NCBI GenBank assembly: GCA_028282905.1
Contig: JANQGW010000050.1
Span: 1 to 40,407, forward strand
From: Sedimentisphaerales bacterium
GTDB lineage: Bacteria; Planctomycetota; Phycisphaerae; Sedimentisphaerales; Anaerohalosphaeraceae
Direction: 5' to 3'
DNA: 40,407 nt
Part shown: piece after piece, positions 8,054 to 15,748 of the stretch
Numbering within the stretch: position 1 is the stretch's first letter
How the letters are laid out: every line of letters begins with the position of its first letter
Made by a program: the position numbers and the translations under genes
Notes under the pieces: model-generated
Database searches by the model: none
What the model saw: only the letters and a program-made list of their open reading frames with translations
Told to the model about the DNA's origin: nothing

Positions 8054-9601
8054 TTACTGAACTTTAAACGCGTTTAATTCCTCAGCGGCCTCGTCGGCAC
8101 TGGTTTTTTGCAGCTGGCCGGTATTGCCGGGGCAGAATTCCACTTCCAGTGTCCGGCCGGATTCCTCATCAATAAACCGACAGTGCATCCGCTGGTTGGT
8201 GTCATAGCTGTAACGTACGTGAATCGGCTGATTGGCCGAACGGTCAGGAGGCAGCTCGAACACTTCCCGCCCAATCTGGTTGACATATTGAGGGTCTTCG
8301 TCTTCGCCCTGTGTGATTGTCACCTGAAGCTCTGTTTGTCCATCCGACATGGTATAGAACGTCTGCATCTCTTCGCAGGGAAGCGGCGTATTCTTTTTGA
8401 GAATAATCGAATTGCGAATCACGTATTTTCCCGTTTCTTCATCGATCGGAGCACAGATCGTGCCGTAACTGTGATTGCACACATCCTTTAACTGGACGCC
8501 CTTCAATCCGGAGGCAATCGCCTGGGGCACGTCTTCAGGCACATCCCGCATCATCGTCAGGCCGGCATGGATAGCCGCACCCAATGCGACACATTCATCG
8601 ACATTGACGGCGATATCCGGGGCAAAGCCGAACTTTTCTTCCAGCCGCTGACGGACGACGGGCATGCGCGTGCTGCCGCCAACGAGGAGGACTTTATTGA
8701 TATCCGAAACCGCTGACTTGGCTTCTTCCATCGCCACTTCAATCAGAATCTCGGTACGGGCAATCAGCGATTCAATCGCCTGTTCGTACTGCTCGCGGGT
8801 GATTTCCACACGCGCCGAACCAGCGGGACCGTAGAGCACTTTTCGAACGGAATTGCGGCGAGACAGCGTTTTCTTAACGTCTTCAGCCTCGTCTTCATAT
8901 TTGGCGCGATCCTGCTCGTTTTGAATTAATTCCTGATTGTGTTCATTGCGGTAAGCTTCTTCAAACAACTCAACAATTTTCTTGTCGAAATCGACGCCGC
9001 CCAGTGCGTGGTCGCCCTGGCTGCAAACGATGTTCATGTTCTGACCGTCCACATCAAGAACGGTTACGTCAAAGGTACCGCCGCCAAGGTCATAGACCAG
9101 TACCCGGCCGTTAACCTGCTGGGTGGTGGCATAATACAGCGCCGCCGCAACGGGTTCATTGACGATGCCGACGACGTTCAGCCCGGCCATGACACCGGCG
9201 TCCATGGTGGCTTTTCGGCGAACTTCGTCAAAGTGCGCAGGGACGGAAATAACGACATCCTGAATGGAGCTTTCAACAGAACCATCCTGTTTCAGCTTTT
9301 TCAGAATCAGGCTGGAGATTTCCTCGGGCGTCCAGTCACGGTCGTCGATGTTCTTTTTCCAGTCGGTTTCACCCATATAGCGTTTGATCCATCGCACCGC
9401 GCGGTCGGGGTTAAGCTGACGGCAGTTGACCGCCTCCAGCCCGACGCGAATGGCACCGGCTTCTTCATCATCAAAATATACCGCTGAAGGCGTAATGCGC
9501 TCGCCTTCGTTATTCGGGACGATTTCAGGACGTCCAATGCCGTTGAGCCGGGCCAATGCCGAAAAGGTCGTTCCTAAATCAATTCCTGCGATCGTTTTCA
9601 T
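8054..9601 (-). CDS. Lid-less DnaK-family Hsp70 chaperone
   Basis: A 515-residue Hsp70. The nucleotide-binding domain is complete: phosphate-1 loop GIDLGTTFSALA (6-17), NEPVAAALYY (148-157), phosphate-2 loop VYDLGGGTFDV (169-179) and adenosine motif LLVGGSTRMP (305-314). The substrate-binding beta domain follows (about 371-500, with LPCEEMQTFYTMSDGQTELQ). The protein stops where the alpha-helical lid of DnaK (about 638 residues in E. coli) would begin, so the lid is absent. The interdomain linker is also altered: GVQLKDVCNHSYG replaces the usual DVLLLDVTPLSLG. I chose the ATG at 9601 because it starts the family (MKTIAGIDLGTT) and has GAGGA 7 bases upstream; longer forms add unconserved residues. 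It is flanked by genes for a GrpE-like and a J-like protein, so the three likely form one machine, distinct from the housekeeping DnaK. Confidence 0.9.
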   Translation of the reverse strand: MKTIAGIDLGTTFSALARLNGIGRPEIVPNNEGERITPSAVYFDDEEAGAIRVGLEAVNCRQLNPDRAVRWIKRYMGETDWKKNIDDRDWTPEEISSLILKKLKQDGSVESSIQDVVISVPAHFDEVRRKATMDAGVMAGLNVVGIVNEPVAAALYYATTQQVNGRVLVYDLGGGTFDVTVLDVDGQNMNIVCSQGDHALGGVDFDKKIVELFEEAYRNEHNQELIQNEQDRAKYEDEAEDVKKTLSRRNSVRKVLYGPAGSARVEITREQYEQAIESLIARTEILIEVAMEEAKSAVSDINKVLLVGGSTRMPVVRQRLEEKFGFAPDIAVNVDECVALGAAIHAGLTMMRDVPEDVPQAIASGLKGVQLKDVCNHSYGTICAPIDEETGKYVIRNSIILKKNTPLPCEEMQTFYTMSDGQTELQVTITQGEDEDPQYVNQIGREVFELPPDRSANQPIHVRYSYDTNQRMHCRFIDEESGRTLEVEFCPGNTGQLQKTSADEAAEELNAFKVQ

Positions 9602-9617
9602 AGCTTGTTCCTCGATA

Positions 9618-10997
9618 TTACGATTGTTTAGCGTCATACAGCTTGACCTGTGCACAACGGACCACTTTGACTTCATCTTCACTAATTAAATACTGATAGC
9701 CGGGTCGAGCGACCTCGGCGATGCAGCCGAGCAGCGATTCGCTGTCGGTTTCGACACGCTGACGAACCGCTTCGGCATATTTTTCAAGCCCTTTGAAGGG
9801 CATATTCAAATCGGGATTAAATTGCTCAATACCACTGGATTCCAACGCAAAGACAAGTTCGTCTCGAATGTCCTCCAGGCTCATGACCAGTTCGTCAGCC
9901 TGTTCGTCGAGACGGGCGATACGGTCGTCGATGTTATCCACACAGCGAATGATCCGCATACAGAATCGACGGATAATCATCCAGTCATAACCATCCTGAA
10001 GTTTGCGGACCTGATCCTGCTGCTGCGCGGCAAATTCGCGAATGGCTGACATTTCCTCGGTCAGTTCGGTCAGCTCTTTGGTGAGCGGTTCGGTGGTCAT
10101 CATGGTTTCCAACGCCGGGTCTTCGTCGGGATCGACGGCCCAGCCAAAATAGGAATCCTTGACGGGCTTGTCAGCGACGGCAACCGCGTTGGGGTCCAGT
10201 TCAGGAAGTTTGTTTAAGGGACTGTCCGCGTTTGCCGCCGGTTCGACGGTTTCCTGTGGTGTTTTCTTTTGTGACTGGAAATAGCCGGGGGCGTCCTCAT
10301 CGGCTGCTTCGACTGCGACGTTTCCATCCTCATCATCGCTGCCCGTTGTATCCGTCCGGGAGGCGATTATTTTGTCCATATCCGACAGCGGCTGAGTGCG
10401 GCCTAATGCCAGCGGGGGCTTGTCTTTTTTCTCTATTGGCTTTGTTACTTCGGCTGAGGCACCGCCCTCTTCGGCTTCGGACGTGTCTTTGCGAGTCTTG
10501 CAGAAACAAAGCGAAAAGATGATTTTGCCGAGTCCGCCGGCGATAATAACGGCGCCCGCGGCAATGAGAAAAATGGAACCAATGAGAAACATTTCCGCTT
10601 TCTCGCGGTCTTTTCGATAGTCACCCAGCGTGGTTTCCCAGCGGCGGCCATAAAGCGTTTCGGCCAGCTCGGCGGGATAATGTTTCAAGCCTTTGTCCAA
10701 CTGCTGCAGGTCGGCTGTCAGGCGGTCCGCCTGGCCGTCTTTGACGCGCTGCTGGATGTCCGGGCCGCCATACGGGTCCTGGCCCCAGGGGTTTTCAGCC
10801 TTTTCCTCGGGGGTAAGCGCCATCCACTTCTGATACATATTCAGATACTCATCCGTCGCCGGATTTTCCTCGACGGCTTCGGTCGCGGCGGCAATACGGT
10901 CATTGAGTGCATTGTGCTGCGCAAAATAATAGCTCAGCCCGGCCACACCGGGAATCAGCAGCAGCAATGCCCATAATATCCATGCGTTTTTACTCAT
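9618..10997 (-). CDS. Membrane-anchored GrpE-like nucleotide exchange factor
   Basis: A 459-residue protein with two transmembrane helices (about 5-24 and 137-160). They enclose a loop of roughly 110 residues predicted to face the periplasm, leaving a cytoplasmic C-terminal part. Residues 165-300 are acidic and low-complexity. A coiled coil (LTKELTELTEEMSAIREFAA onward) and a helical segment lead into a GrpE-like C-terminal domain: DIRDELVFALESSGIEQFNP, then EVARPGYQYLISEDEVKVVR and CAQVKLYDA. These match the GrpE beta-wing pattern (GVE...F.P...H...V..GY...G.V.RPA.V.V), though the usual His is replaced. The ATG at 10997 is preferred (AGAGGT about 10 bases upstream) over an in-frame GTG at 11009. 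It is first in the operon, 16 bases before the Hsp70. GrpE identity is inferred from the C-terminal motif. Confidence 0.72.
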   Translation of the reverse strand: MSKNAWILWALLLLIPGVAGLSYYFAQHNALNDRIAAATEAVEENPATDEYLNMYQKWMALTPEEKAENPWGQDPYGGPDIQQRVKDGQADRLTADLQQLDKGLKHYPAELAETLYGRRWETTLGDYRKDREKAEMFLIGSIFLIAAGAVIIAGGLGKIIFSLCFCKTRKDTSEAEEGGASAEVTKPIEKKDKPPLALGRTQPLSDMDKIIASRTDTTGSDDEDGNVAVEAADEDAPGYFQSQKKTPQETVEPAANADSPLNKLPELDPNAVAVADKPVKDSYFGWAVDPDEDPALETMMTTEPLTKELTELTEEMSAIREFAAQQQDQVRKLQDGYDWMIIRRFCMRIIRCVDNIDDRIARLDEQADELVMSLEDIRDELVFALESSGIEQFNPDLNMPFKGLEKYAEAVRQRVETDSESLLGCIAEVARPGYQYLISEDEVKVVRCAQVKLYDAKQS

Positions 10998-11054
10998 GAA
11001 GCACGACACCTCTTCGGTCTTGAAATCGTCCTTTTTACTGAAGGACTCATTAAA

Positions 11055-11083
11055 AACTTACATTACAGCACCTTATCGGTCAA
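11055..11083 (-). promoter_or_regulatory. Possible promoter of the chaperone operon
   Basis: Minus strand: TTGACC (11083-11078), 17-nt spacer, TAAGTT (11060-11055), about 60 bases upstream of the GrpE-like start. The -35 is good and the -10 is poor. No CIRCE element or full heat-shock sigma promoter was found here. Confidence 0.3.
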
Positions 11084-11113
11084 ATGGGGCAGTGCCGCAA
11101 TCTGCCGGACAGA

Positions 11114-11140
11114 TAAAAAAATAACTCTCCGAAAACGGAG
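11114..11140 (-). terminator. Possible weak terminator upstream of the chaperone operon
   Basis: Minus-strand hairpin CTCCG-TTTT-CGGAG, followed after AGTTA by seven T residues. The T-run is offset from the stem, so strength is doubtful. It may end transcription coming from the lipoprotein gene at 11524-12204. Confidence 0.35.
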
Positions 11141-11378
11141 CATCTCTAACATCCGATATAAAAGGAAATTACACAAATAACGCCCGATAAAAGAAGTGCT
11201 GATTCCATGCTGTCGAATTGAATTGATTGAAAGATAAATTGAGTTCGTCCGATAATGCCGCAATCGAGTCGGCATTAGGTGAATATTGGGGACTTAGGAA
11301 TGCAAGAATGTAGGAATACAGGAATGTTTAGAATCCAGTTGACAGCGTGTTCGGAATCGCTGCATCCGCAAGATCGGT

Positions 11379-11466
11379 TTACTCCTTCGGGAGGCTTTGG
11401 AGCATGGTTTGGGCCTGTTCGGCGAAGAAGCTGTCGGGGTAGGCGTTGACAAAGTCGCTGAGGATG
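11379..11466 (-). pseudogene. Truncated duplicate of the 3' end of the membrane/TPR-like gene
   Basis: The minus strand encodes DFVNAYPDSFFAEQAQTMLQ SLPKE and a stop, nearly identical to the last residues of the protein at 12843-14750. Bases 11392-11466 match 12856-12930 at 72 of 75 positions by my alignment. Nothing upstream matches the rest of that gene, so this is a remnant of duplication or recombination. It lies directly downstream of the lipoprotein gene at 11524. The remaining bases from 11010 to 11523 hold only the promoter- and terminator-like elements listed separately. Confidence 0.75.
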
Positions 11467-11523
11467 CCAAGAAAAGATTCCTGGCACCTATAATTCCATC
11501 AGCCGCTGATTCACGGTATCGAT

Positions 11524-12204
11524 TCAACGAACGATTTCAAATTCAATCGTATATTTACCTTTTTCTACATCTTCATCAAGTATTCGATAATAGCCCGCCT
11601 CAGGTGCTTCACCGGCTTTGATAAGAACATTTTGGAAACTGGCAAATTCTTCGATTTTTTTTATCATCCAAGGACGTACTTCTAATCCCTTACCGTGAAC
11701 GGATATATAACCTATTTTTGTTTTTTCATCATAAACGAGTTCATGTTCTGCCGAGACCTGTATTACAGGCATTTCATTAGAGGCATCAGGATTTCTGCTT
11801 TTGTACTCTTTGAGAATGCGTTTGTATTCTTTGATTGAAAGTATTCTTTCAGCTTTAAGCCCCGACAGGTCGCATTCCTTTGCCTGTGCAAAAGTCAGAA
11901 GGCGATTATGCCGTTTCCTCATAGCTTCAAACTCAACTTTGTCTGCGTTGCTCAAATCCATGAAGAAGAACGGAACTATTAAAACCAAGCCGCCAACAAC
12001 ACATGCTGTGTTTTGACCAGCCTTACTTGTATGGGGAAGTATTTCTTCCATATCTGCCTGAAGCTGTGAAATCTCTCCCTTTAGAAGTGTACAGTCAAGA
12101 TTTTCATCTCCAGGTAAATAAAGGGGAACTGGGTTAGCTTTTCGCCCAGCACATCCGGCAAAAATAACACAGTAAACAAGCAAAATACACATCAATTTCT
12201 TCAT
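11524..12204 (-). CDS. Hypothetical lipoprotein with an internal hydrophobic segment
   Basis: A 226-residue protein starting MKKLMCILLVYCVIFAGC, a lipoprotein signal with Cys at 18. A second hydrophobic segment near 65-83 (NTACVVGGLVLIVPFFFMDL) is followed by a charged helical region (KVEFEAMRKRHNRLLTFAQA). A C-terminal beta-rich part ends GKYTIEFEIVR. RBS AAGGGGA lies about 6 bases before the ATG. Base composition is more AT-rich than the chaperone operon. I do not recognise the family. It sits between two copies of a duplicated gene end, so the block may have been assembled by recombination. Confidence 0.7.
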   Translation of the reverse strand: MKKLMCILLVYCVIFAGCAGRKANPVPLYLPGDENLDCTLLKGEISQLQADMEEILPHTSKAGQNTACVVGGLVLIVPFFFMDLSNADKVEFEAMRKRHNRLLTFAQAKECDLSGLKAERILSIKEYKRILKEYKSRNPDASNEMPVIQVSAEHELVYDEKTKIGYISVHGKGLEVRPWMIKKIEEFASFQNVLIKAGEAPEAGYYRILDEDVEKGKYTIEFEIVR

Positions 12205-12419
12205 ATAGAGTCCCCTTTATTTGATACCGTTTTCGAGAAAGTATAGTCGTTTGACCTGACTCTTCCCTTTAGAAGATTCATTTCTCAGGCAGAACAATTA
12301 TATTCAGGACAGATGGGGACATTCAAGGAAAAACTGTACAATTCCTTGTCAGAATAACAAAATTCAGGAGTAAATTTAAAGGGTGAGACACCTTTTTTGG
12401 TTTTGAAACCGGTGAAGGC
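12205..12419. other. AT-rich gene-free stretch
   Basis: Between the small Cys-containing protein and the lipoprotein gene. No gene, convincing terminator or promoter could be assigned here. Confidence 0.35.
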
Positions 12420-12575
12420 CTATATCTTTTCAGATTTGCACAGATCGTCAGATTTACTGGCAATTCTGCCACAGGATTTGCAGAGAAATTTGGGTTTTTT
12501 GACATATTTTTTATATTCGTCTATATCTTCCTTGAGTAAACCTTTTTTAACCATTCTACACAACTTATTTGCCAT
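12420..12575 (-). CDS. Small Cys-containing zinc-ribbon-like protein (51 aa)
   Basis: ATG at 12575 to TAG at 12420. The protein begins MANKLCRMVKKGLLKEDIDE, has a basic, Lys/Tyr-rich middle (YKKYVKKPKF), and ends with LCKSCGRIASKSDDLCKSEK plus one residue. It carries CxxC at 32/35 and a further Cys at 46, which suggests a small metal-binding knuckle, although a fourth ligand is not obvious (C6 could serve). A weak AGAG element lies upstream. It begins 23 bases after the stop of a frameshifted remnant on the same strand and may once have been its operon partner. The codon pattern and dense Cys/Lys motif argue for a real gene. Function is unknown to me. Confidence 0.5.
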   Translation of the reverse strand: MANKLCRMVKKGLLKEDIDEYKKYVKKPKFLCKSCGRIASKSDDLCKSEKI

Positions 12576-12598
12576 TTTAAATCTCTACAAATTTTACA

Positions 12599-12800
12599 CT
12601 ATACGTTAAGAGTTGAGTTTATCTTCGAATAAGGTGAAATCTCGTCGAAGATCGTTTGCACTACGCTCGTCCGCAAAGTTTGTTCATCGAAAGCCAGGGA
12701 AATATAGACATCGGGAATGCGCTGCAGAAAAACCCCCTTGAGTCTATATCCTTATATTTGGATTTGTTGTCAATGAAGACACAATCAATGCCCGCCGTTG
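12599..12800 (-). pseudogene. Decayed gene remnant read in two frames
   Basis: The minus strand encodes GIDCVFIDNKSKYKDIDSRG FFCSA in one frame. After a shift near 12712-12720 it continues in another as IPDVYISLAFDEQTLRTSVV QTIFDEISPYSKI... to a TAG at 12599-12601. The two pieces read as one globular sequence with no overlap, so a one-base indel has broken a real gene. The N-terminal part has been replaced by unrelated sequence adjoining the gene at 12843. I do not recognise the family with confidence. A small Cys-rich gene follows immediately. Confidence 0.5.
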
Positions 12801-12842
12801 GGCGAGGGCAGGTCGCGACGGTCGTGGCCGGGTGCATTTGGT

Positions 12843-14750
12843 TCATTCTTTGGGCAGGCTTTGGAGCATGGTTTGGGCCTGTTCGGCGAAGAGGCTGTCG
12901 GGGTAGGCGTTGACGAAGTCGTTGAGGATGGTGCGGGCCTCGGCCAATAGTGCGGGACGGGTTTCCTCGGAGGTTTGCTCATCTTTCCAGAGCTGGACCT
13001 TGACCATGGCCAGTTCGTACAGCGCCCGGACGCCGCCGTCTGCAGTGGGAAACGCCTGGGTCAGTTCGGCCAGCTTCTGCATTCGCTGGCGGGCGTCTTC
13101 AATAAGCATGGTTTTTTCGAGCATAACATTATCACGCAGAGCGTCGTCCTTTTCCATCTCGGCCAGCAGGCTGTCGAGCCGAGCGGGATATTCCATGGCA
13201 TAAGGATTCAGAATGACAAAGGTGGACAGGCGGCGTTTGGCGGCTTCGTCAGCACCACGGTTTTCCTTATCAATCAGCCGCTGGAGACGTTTGACGCGGA
13301 TTTCCAGGTCACGCAGTTTAAACGGGGTCATGACGGTGAGCGCAGGATCATGAAACGCGGTGAACAGCGAATCTGCCTTAGCGGCGCCGTTTTCGTTTTC
13401 TTTGCGTTCGGCGAGATAATCGCGAATCTTGCTGAGGGCAACCTGGCACTTTTCGTCAGCCTTGTCAAACTCGGCTTTGCCCGCCTCGTGCATGGCAATC
13501 CGCCAGAGGGCCTCGAAGGATTCGGGGCTTTGGGGGAATTTTTCCTGGAGCGTCTGCCAGAGCAGCAGGTTGTCATAAAACGGGTAATCGCTGTAGAATC
13601 GCAGCGATTCGGTCTTGCCGAAATGGCGTGTGTCCGGGTGGTACTCGCTGAGGATCGCCTTAAAATACAGCGCCACCGCCACGCGGTCGCTGTCGGGCCA
13701 TTTCTCCATGAACTGGTTGTATTGGTTTATTAGCCAGCGGCGTTTGGCCTGGTATTTCAATTCTTCCGGCATTTTGCGGCTGAACCATTCGGGCCACTGG
13801 TCATAGATGATCAGCCGCTGGATTTCCTCTTTGAGTTTTTCCCGCAGCAGGATCGGCTCGATGGGGAAAAACTTGCCGATGAGGAAACTTTTCATGGACG
13901 GGTCTTCGATGACGGCGCTGATGTGACCGGAGAGGTCGTGGTCCTGAAACTCGCGGACATCTTCGGGGTTGTTGCCGGCGACGTTGCCCTGGTAGTCCCG
14001 TTCCGCAAAGCCGATTTGTTTTTGAAAGATGACAAAGCCGCCGGCCAGCAGGATACCGCTGACGACAAAAACCAGGCCGGGTTTGTAGCGGGTGAAATGG
14101 CCAACGCCGAGGACGATGCCGGCGGCCAGCAGGCTGGTCAACCAGGCGTAAATCCACGGGGCAAATGAAAGGCCCCATTTGACCGGATCGACGGCGGTTT
14201 GACCGCCCCACAAGGCCCAATAGACCAACTGCGGCGCCATGCAGAGGGCAACGGAAATAAAGCGTGAGCGGAACCGCAGCGGTCGGCACGCGACCGCGAT
14301 GCAGCTGAAAAACAGGAACGCGCCGAACAGGTGGAGCTTGGCGATGAATACGACGACCATGACCATGAGCAGGCTGTAGCGAAAGCTCAACAGCTGGGAG
14401 ACCAGTAGCGGCACGACGGTGATGATGCCCATGACGGTGCCGAGGACGATGATCTGCCAGGGGTACTCGTAGATGCTGATGGGATAGACGACGAACTGGC
14501 CGAGTTTGATCGCGTCGAGGCTGACCAGGCGGGTCAGGTCGAGCATGGCGTTGTTGTCGATGGACAGGGAGTTCCAGAAGCCGCAGGCCAGGACGTACAC
14601 GACGAACGCGAGCCCCCAGAACCACAGCACGTTGGTATGGCTGTAGTGCAGGGTCGGGCCGGCAGTCATGAAAGACTTCGGCGGCGCCGGCGGCGTTACT
14701 GCGGGTTTTGTATTATTCGTGTCTGCCATCGCGGACCATCCATCGACCAT
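12843..14750 (-). CDS. Polytopic membrane protein with TPR-like helical C-terminal region
   Basis: A 635-residue protein. A short polar N-terminus rich in Pro precedes roughly six or seven hydrophobic helices between residues 40 and 270 (for example VLWFWGLAFVVYVLACGFW and LGTVMGIITVVPLLVSQLL). The remaining 360 residues are charged and helical, with tetratricopeptide-like spacing (VAVALYFKAILSEYHPDT, SFEALWRIAMHEAGKAEFDK, PALLAEARTILNDFVNAYPD). These suggest TPR-type protein contacts, presumably on one face of the inner membrane. Two starts are possible, ATG 14750 or ATG 14729, and neither has a strong RBS. Its last 25 codons are duplicated at 11379-11466. I do not recognise a named family. 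Confidence 0.75.
   Translation of the reverse strand: MVDGWSAMADTNNTKPAVTPPAPPKSFMTAGPTLHYSHTNVLWFWGLAFVVYVLACGFWNSLSIDNNAMLDLTRLVSLDAIKLGQFVVYPISIYEYPWQIIVLGTVMGIITVVPLLVSQLLSFRYSLLMVMVVVFIAKLHLFGAFLFFSCIAVACRPLRFRSRFISVALCMAPQLVYWALWGGQTAVDPVKWGLSFAPWIYAWLTSLLAAGIVLGVGHFTRYKPGLVFVVSGILLAGGFVIFQKQIGFAERDYQGNVAGNNPEDVREFQDHDLSGHISAVIEDPSMKSFLIGKFFPIEPILLREKLKEEIQRLIIYDQWPEWFSRKMPEELKYQAKRRWLINQYNQFMEKWPDSDRVAVALYFKAILSEYHPDTRHFGKTESLRFYSDYPFYDNLLLWQTLQEKFPQSPESFEALWRIAMHEAGKAEFDKADEKCQVALSKIRDYLAERKENENGAAKADSLFTAFHDPALTVMTPFKLRDLEIRVKRLQRLIDKENRGADEAAKRRLSTFVILNPYAMEYPARLDSLLAEMEKDDALRDNVMLEKTMLIEDARQRMQKLAELTQAFPTADGGVRALYELAMVKVQLWKDEQTSEETRPALLAEARTILNDFVNAYPDSLFAEQAQTMLQSLPKE
12856..12930. 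repeat. Direct repeat, copy B (copy A at 11392-11466)
   Basis: 75 bases with 3 mismatches to 11392-11466, in the same orientation, 1.46 kb apart. They encode the C-terminus of the membrane/TPR-like protein. The pair encloses the lipoprotein, the small Cys protein and the remnant gene, so recombination between copies could delete or have inserted this block. Confidence 0.8.
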
Positions 14751-15169
14751 TGGGCGAAATATTCTTTAATATCCAAGAACCAACCCATAAATTCCAATTT
14801 TCATGTTCCGATAACAATAATAACCGATAGATTATTGCCGAATATTATACCGCCCCGCCCCGCCGGAGCAAAGAAAAAAGTCTTCCCGCTCTGCTGAGCG
14901 GAAGTTGGGAGTTTTTAGTTCGTGGTTCGTAGTGCCTGATGCTATATATAGAGTGTTGAGGAAAGGCTGTTTTGGAGGAAGTCTTATTTATCTGGTTTTC
15001 AGGGGAGGATTGCGACAATCACCGCCAAAATTAAGGGGATTTTGTTTGACCACCGCCCTTTTGGGCCGGATAATGACTGTGCGGAAGTTTTAAGTGGCTA
15101 AGAGCCTGAAATCGTCTGAGATATCTGACGGAGGAGGAGCGTTTTTGGCAGATGACTGGAGTATTATGA
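14751..15169. other. Divergent intergenic region of about 420 bases
   Basis: It lies between the minus-strand membrane/TPR gene and the plus-strand GspG-like gene, so promoters for both should lie here, but I cannot assign them. An open frame of about 60 codons (14905-15093) has no RBS or recognisable content and was not called. A GGAGGAGGAG run at 15131-15140 is too far from the next ATG to be its RBS. Confidence 0.4.
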
Positions 15170-15673
15170 ATGGGCGAACAAGTTGAAATAGACAATAAAT
15201 ATGAAAGGTGGCCGCTCGGCGATCATCTCCCGGAGATTACTCTGCTGCTGCTTGTACTTTTATTTTACTGCATCTTCGCCTATCCAGCCCTATTATCAAT
15301 ACTGCAGCCAGGTTTATCCCCTGAAACACAAACCACTGATATTATTTCCAGTTTTAGTGAAGAAATTTTCTATGCGTCTATCACAACTCAAAAACAACAT
15401 CCACTTACTGTAAAAGATGTCCTTGAGATGAACGATGAGCGTCTATCTTATCATTCTTATTATGACGATATTGTCAAAAATGAATTCATTAAAGATGGCT
15501 GGGGTAACCGCATCATTATCGAATTTACAGAACCAAGCACATATAAGTTTATCAGCTATGGCCCAAATGAAAAGGATGACAATTGTGAAGGCGATGACAT
15601 CTATGCGGTCTTTGATTTATCCTTAGAAAATTATGGAGTCAAGGAACAAAAGGGACTCTGGGAAGAGGAATAA
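15170..15673 (+). CDS. Membrane-anchored protein with a GspG-like C-terminal domain
   Basis: A 167-residue protein. One hydrophobic helix at about 24-47 (ITLLLLVLLFYCIFAYPALL) follows a charged N-terminus. The C-terminal part carries the type II secretion major pseudopilin signature: IKDGWGNRIIIEFTEPSTYK, then FISYGPNEKDD and GDDIY. In GspG the DxWGxP...SxGxDG...DDI loop binds calcium. Here the protein lacks the N-terminal prepilin cleavage motif (GFTLIE), so it is not a classical pseudopilin; it shares only the C-terminal fold. The ATG at 15170 has GGAG about 8 bases upstream. The following lipoprotein gene starts 75 bases later and may be cotranscribed. Confidence 0.65.
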   Translation: MGEQVEIDNKYERWPLGDHLPEITLLLLVLLFYCIFAYPALLSILQPGLSPETQTTDIISSFSEEIFYASITTQKQHPLTVKDVLEMNDERLSYHSYYDDIVKNEFIKDGWGNRIIIEFTEPSTYKFISYGPNEKDDNCEGDDIYAVFDLSLENYGVKEQKGLWEEE

Positions 15674-15748
15674 TTTTGCAGTCCTTCACAATAATTCAAC
15701 AGGACATTGAATCGGAAAAACCGTTATAATATTTTGGAGCGTACATTA

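Noticed and set aside
10998..11140. Heat-shock control of the chaperone operon (CIRCE or sigma32 promoter)
   Set aside because: No TTAGCACTC/GAGTGCTAA repeat was found. A CCCCATTT match exists on the minus strand but has no CTTGAA partner at the right distance.
13801..14625. A 274-codon frame inside the membrane/TPR gene, same strand, shifted
   Set aside because: Arg/His/Pro-rich composition typical of a shifted reading frame; the overlapping frame encodes clear transmembrane helices.
14905..15093. A 62-codon plus-strand open frame
   Set aside because: No RBS and no recognisable content; it starts within low-information intergenic sequence.
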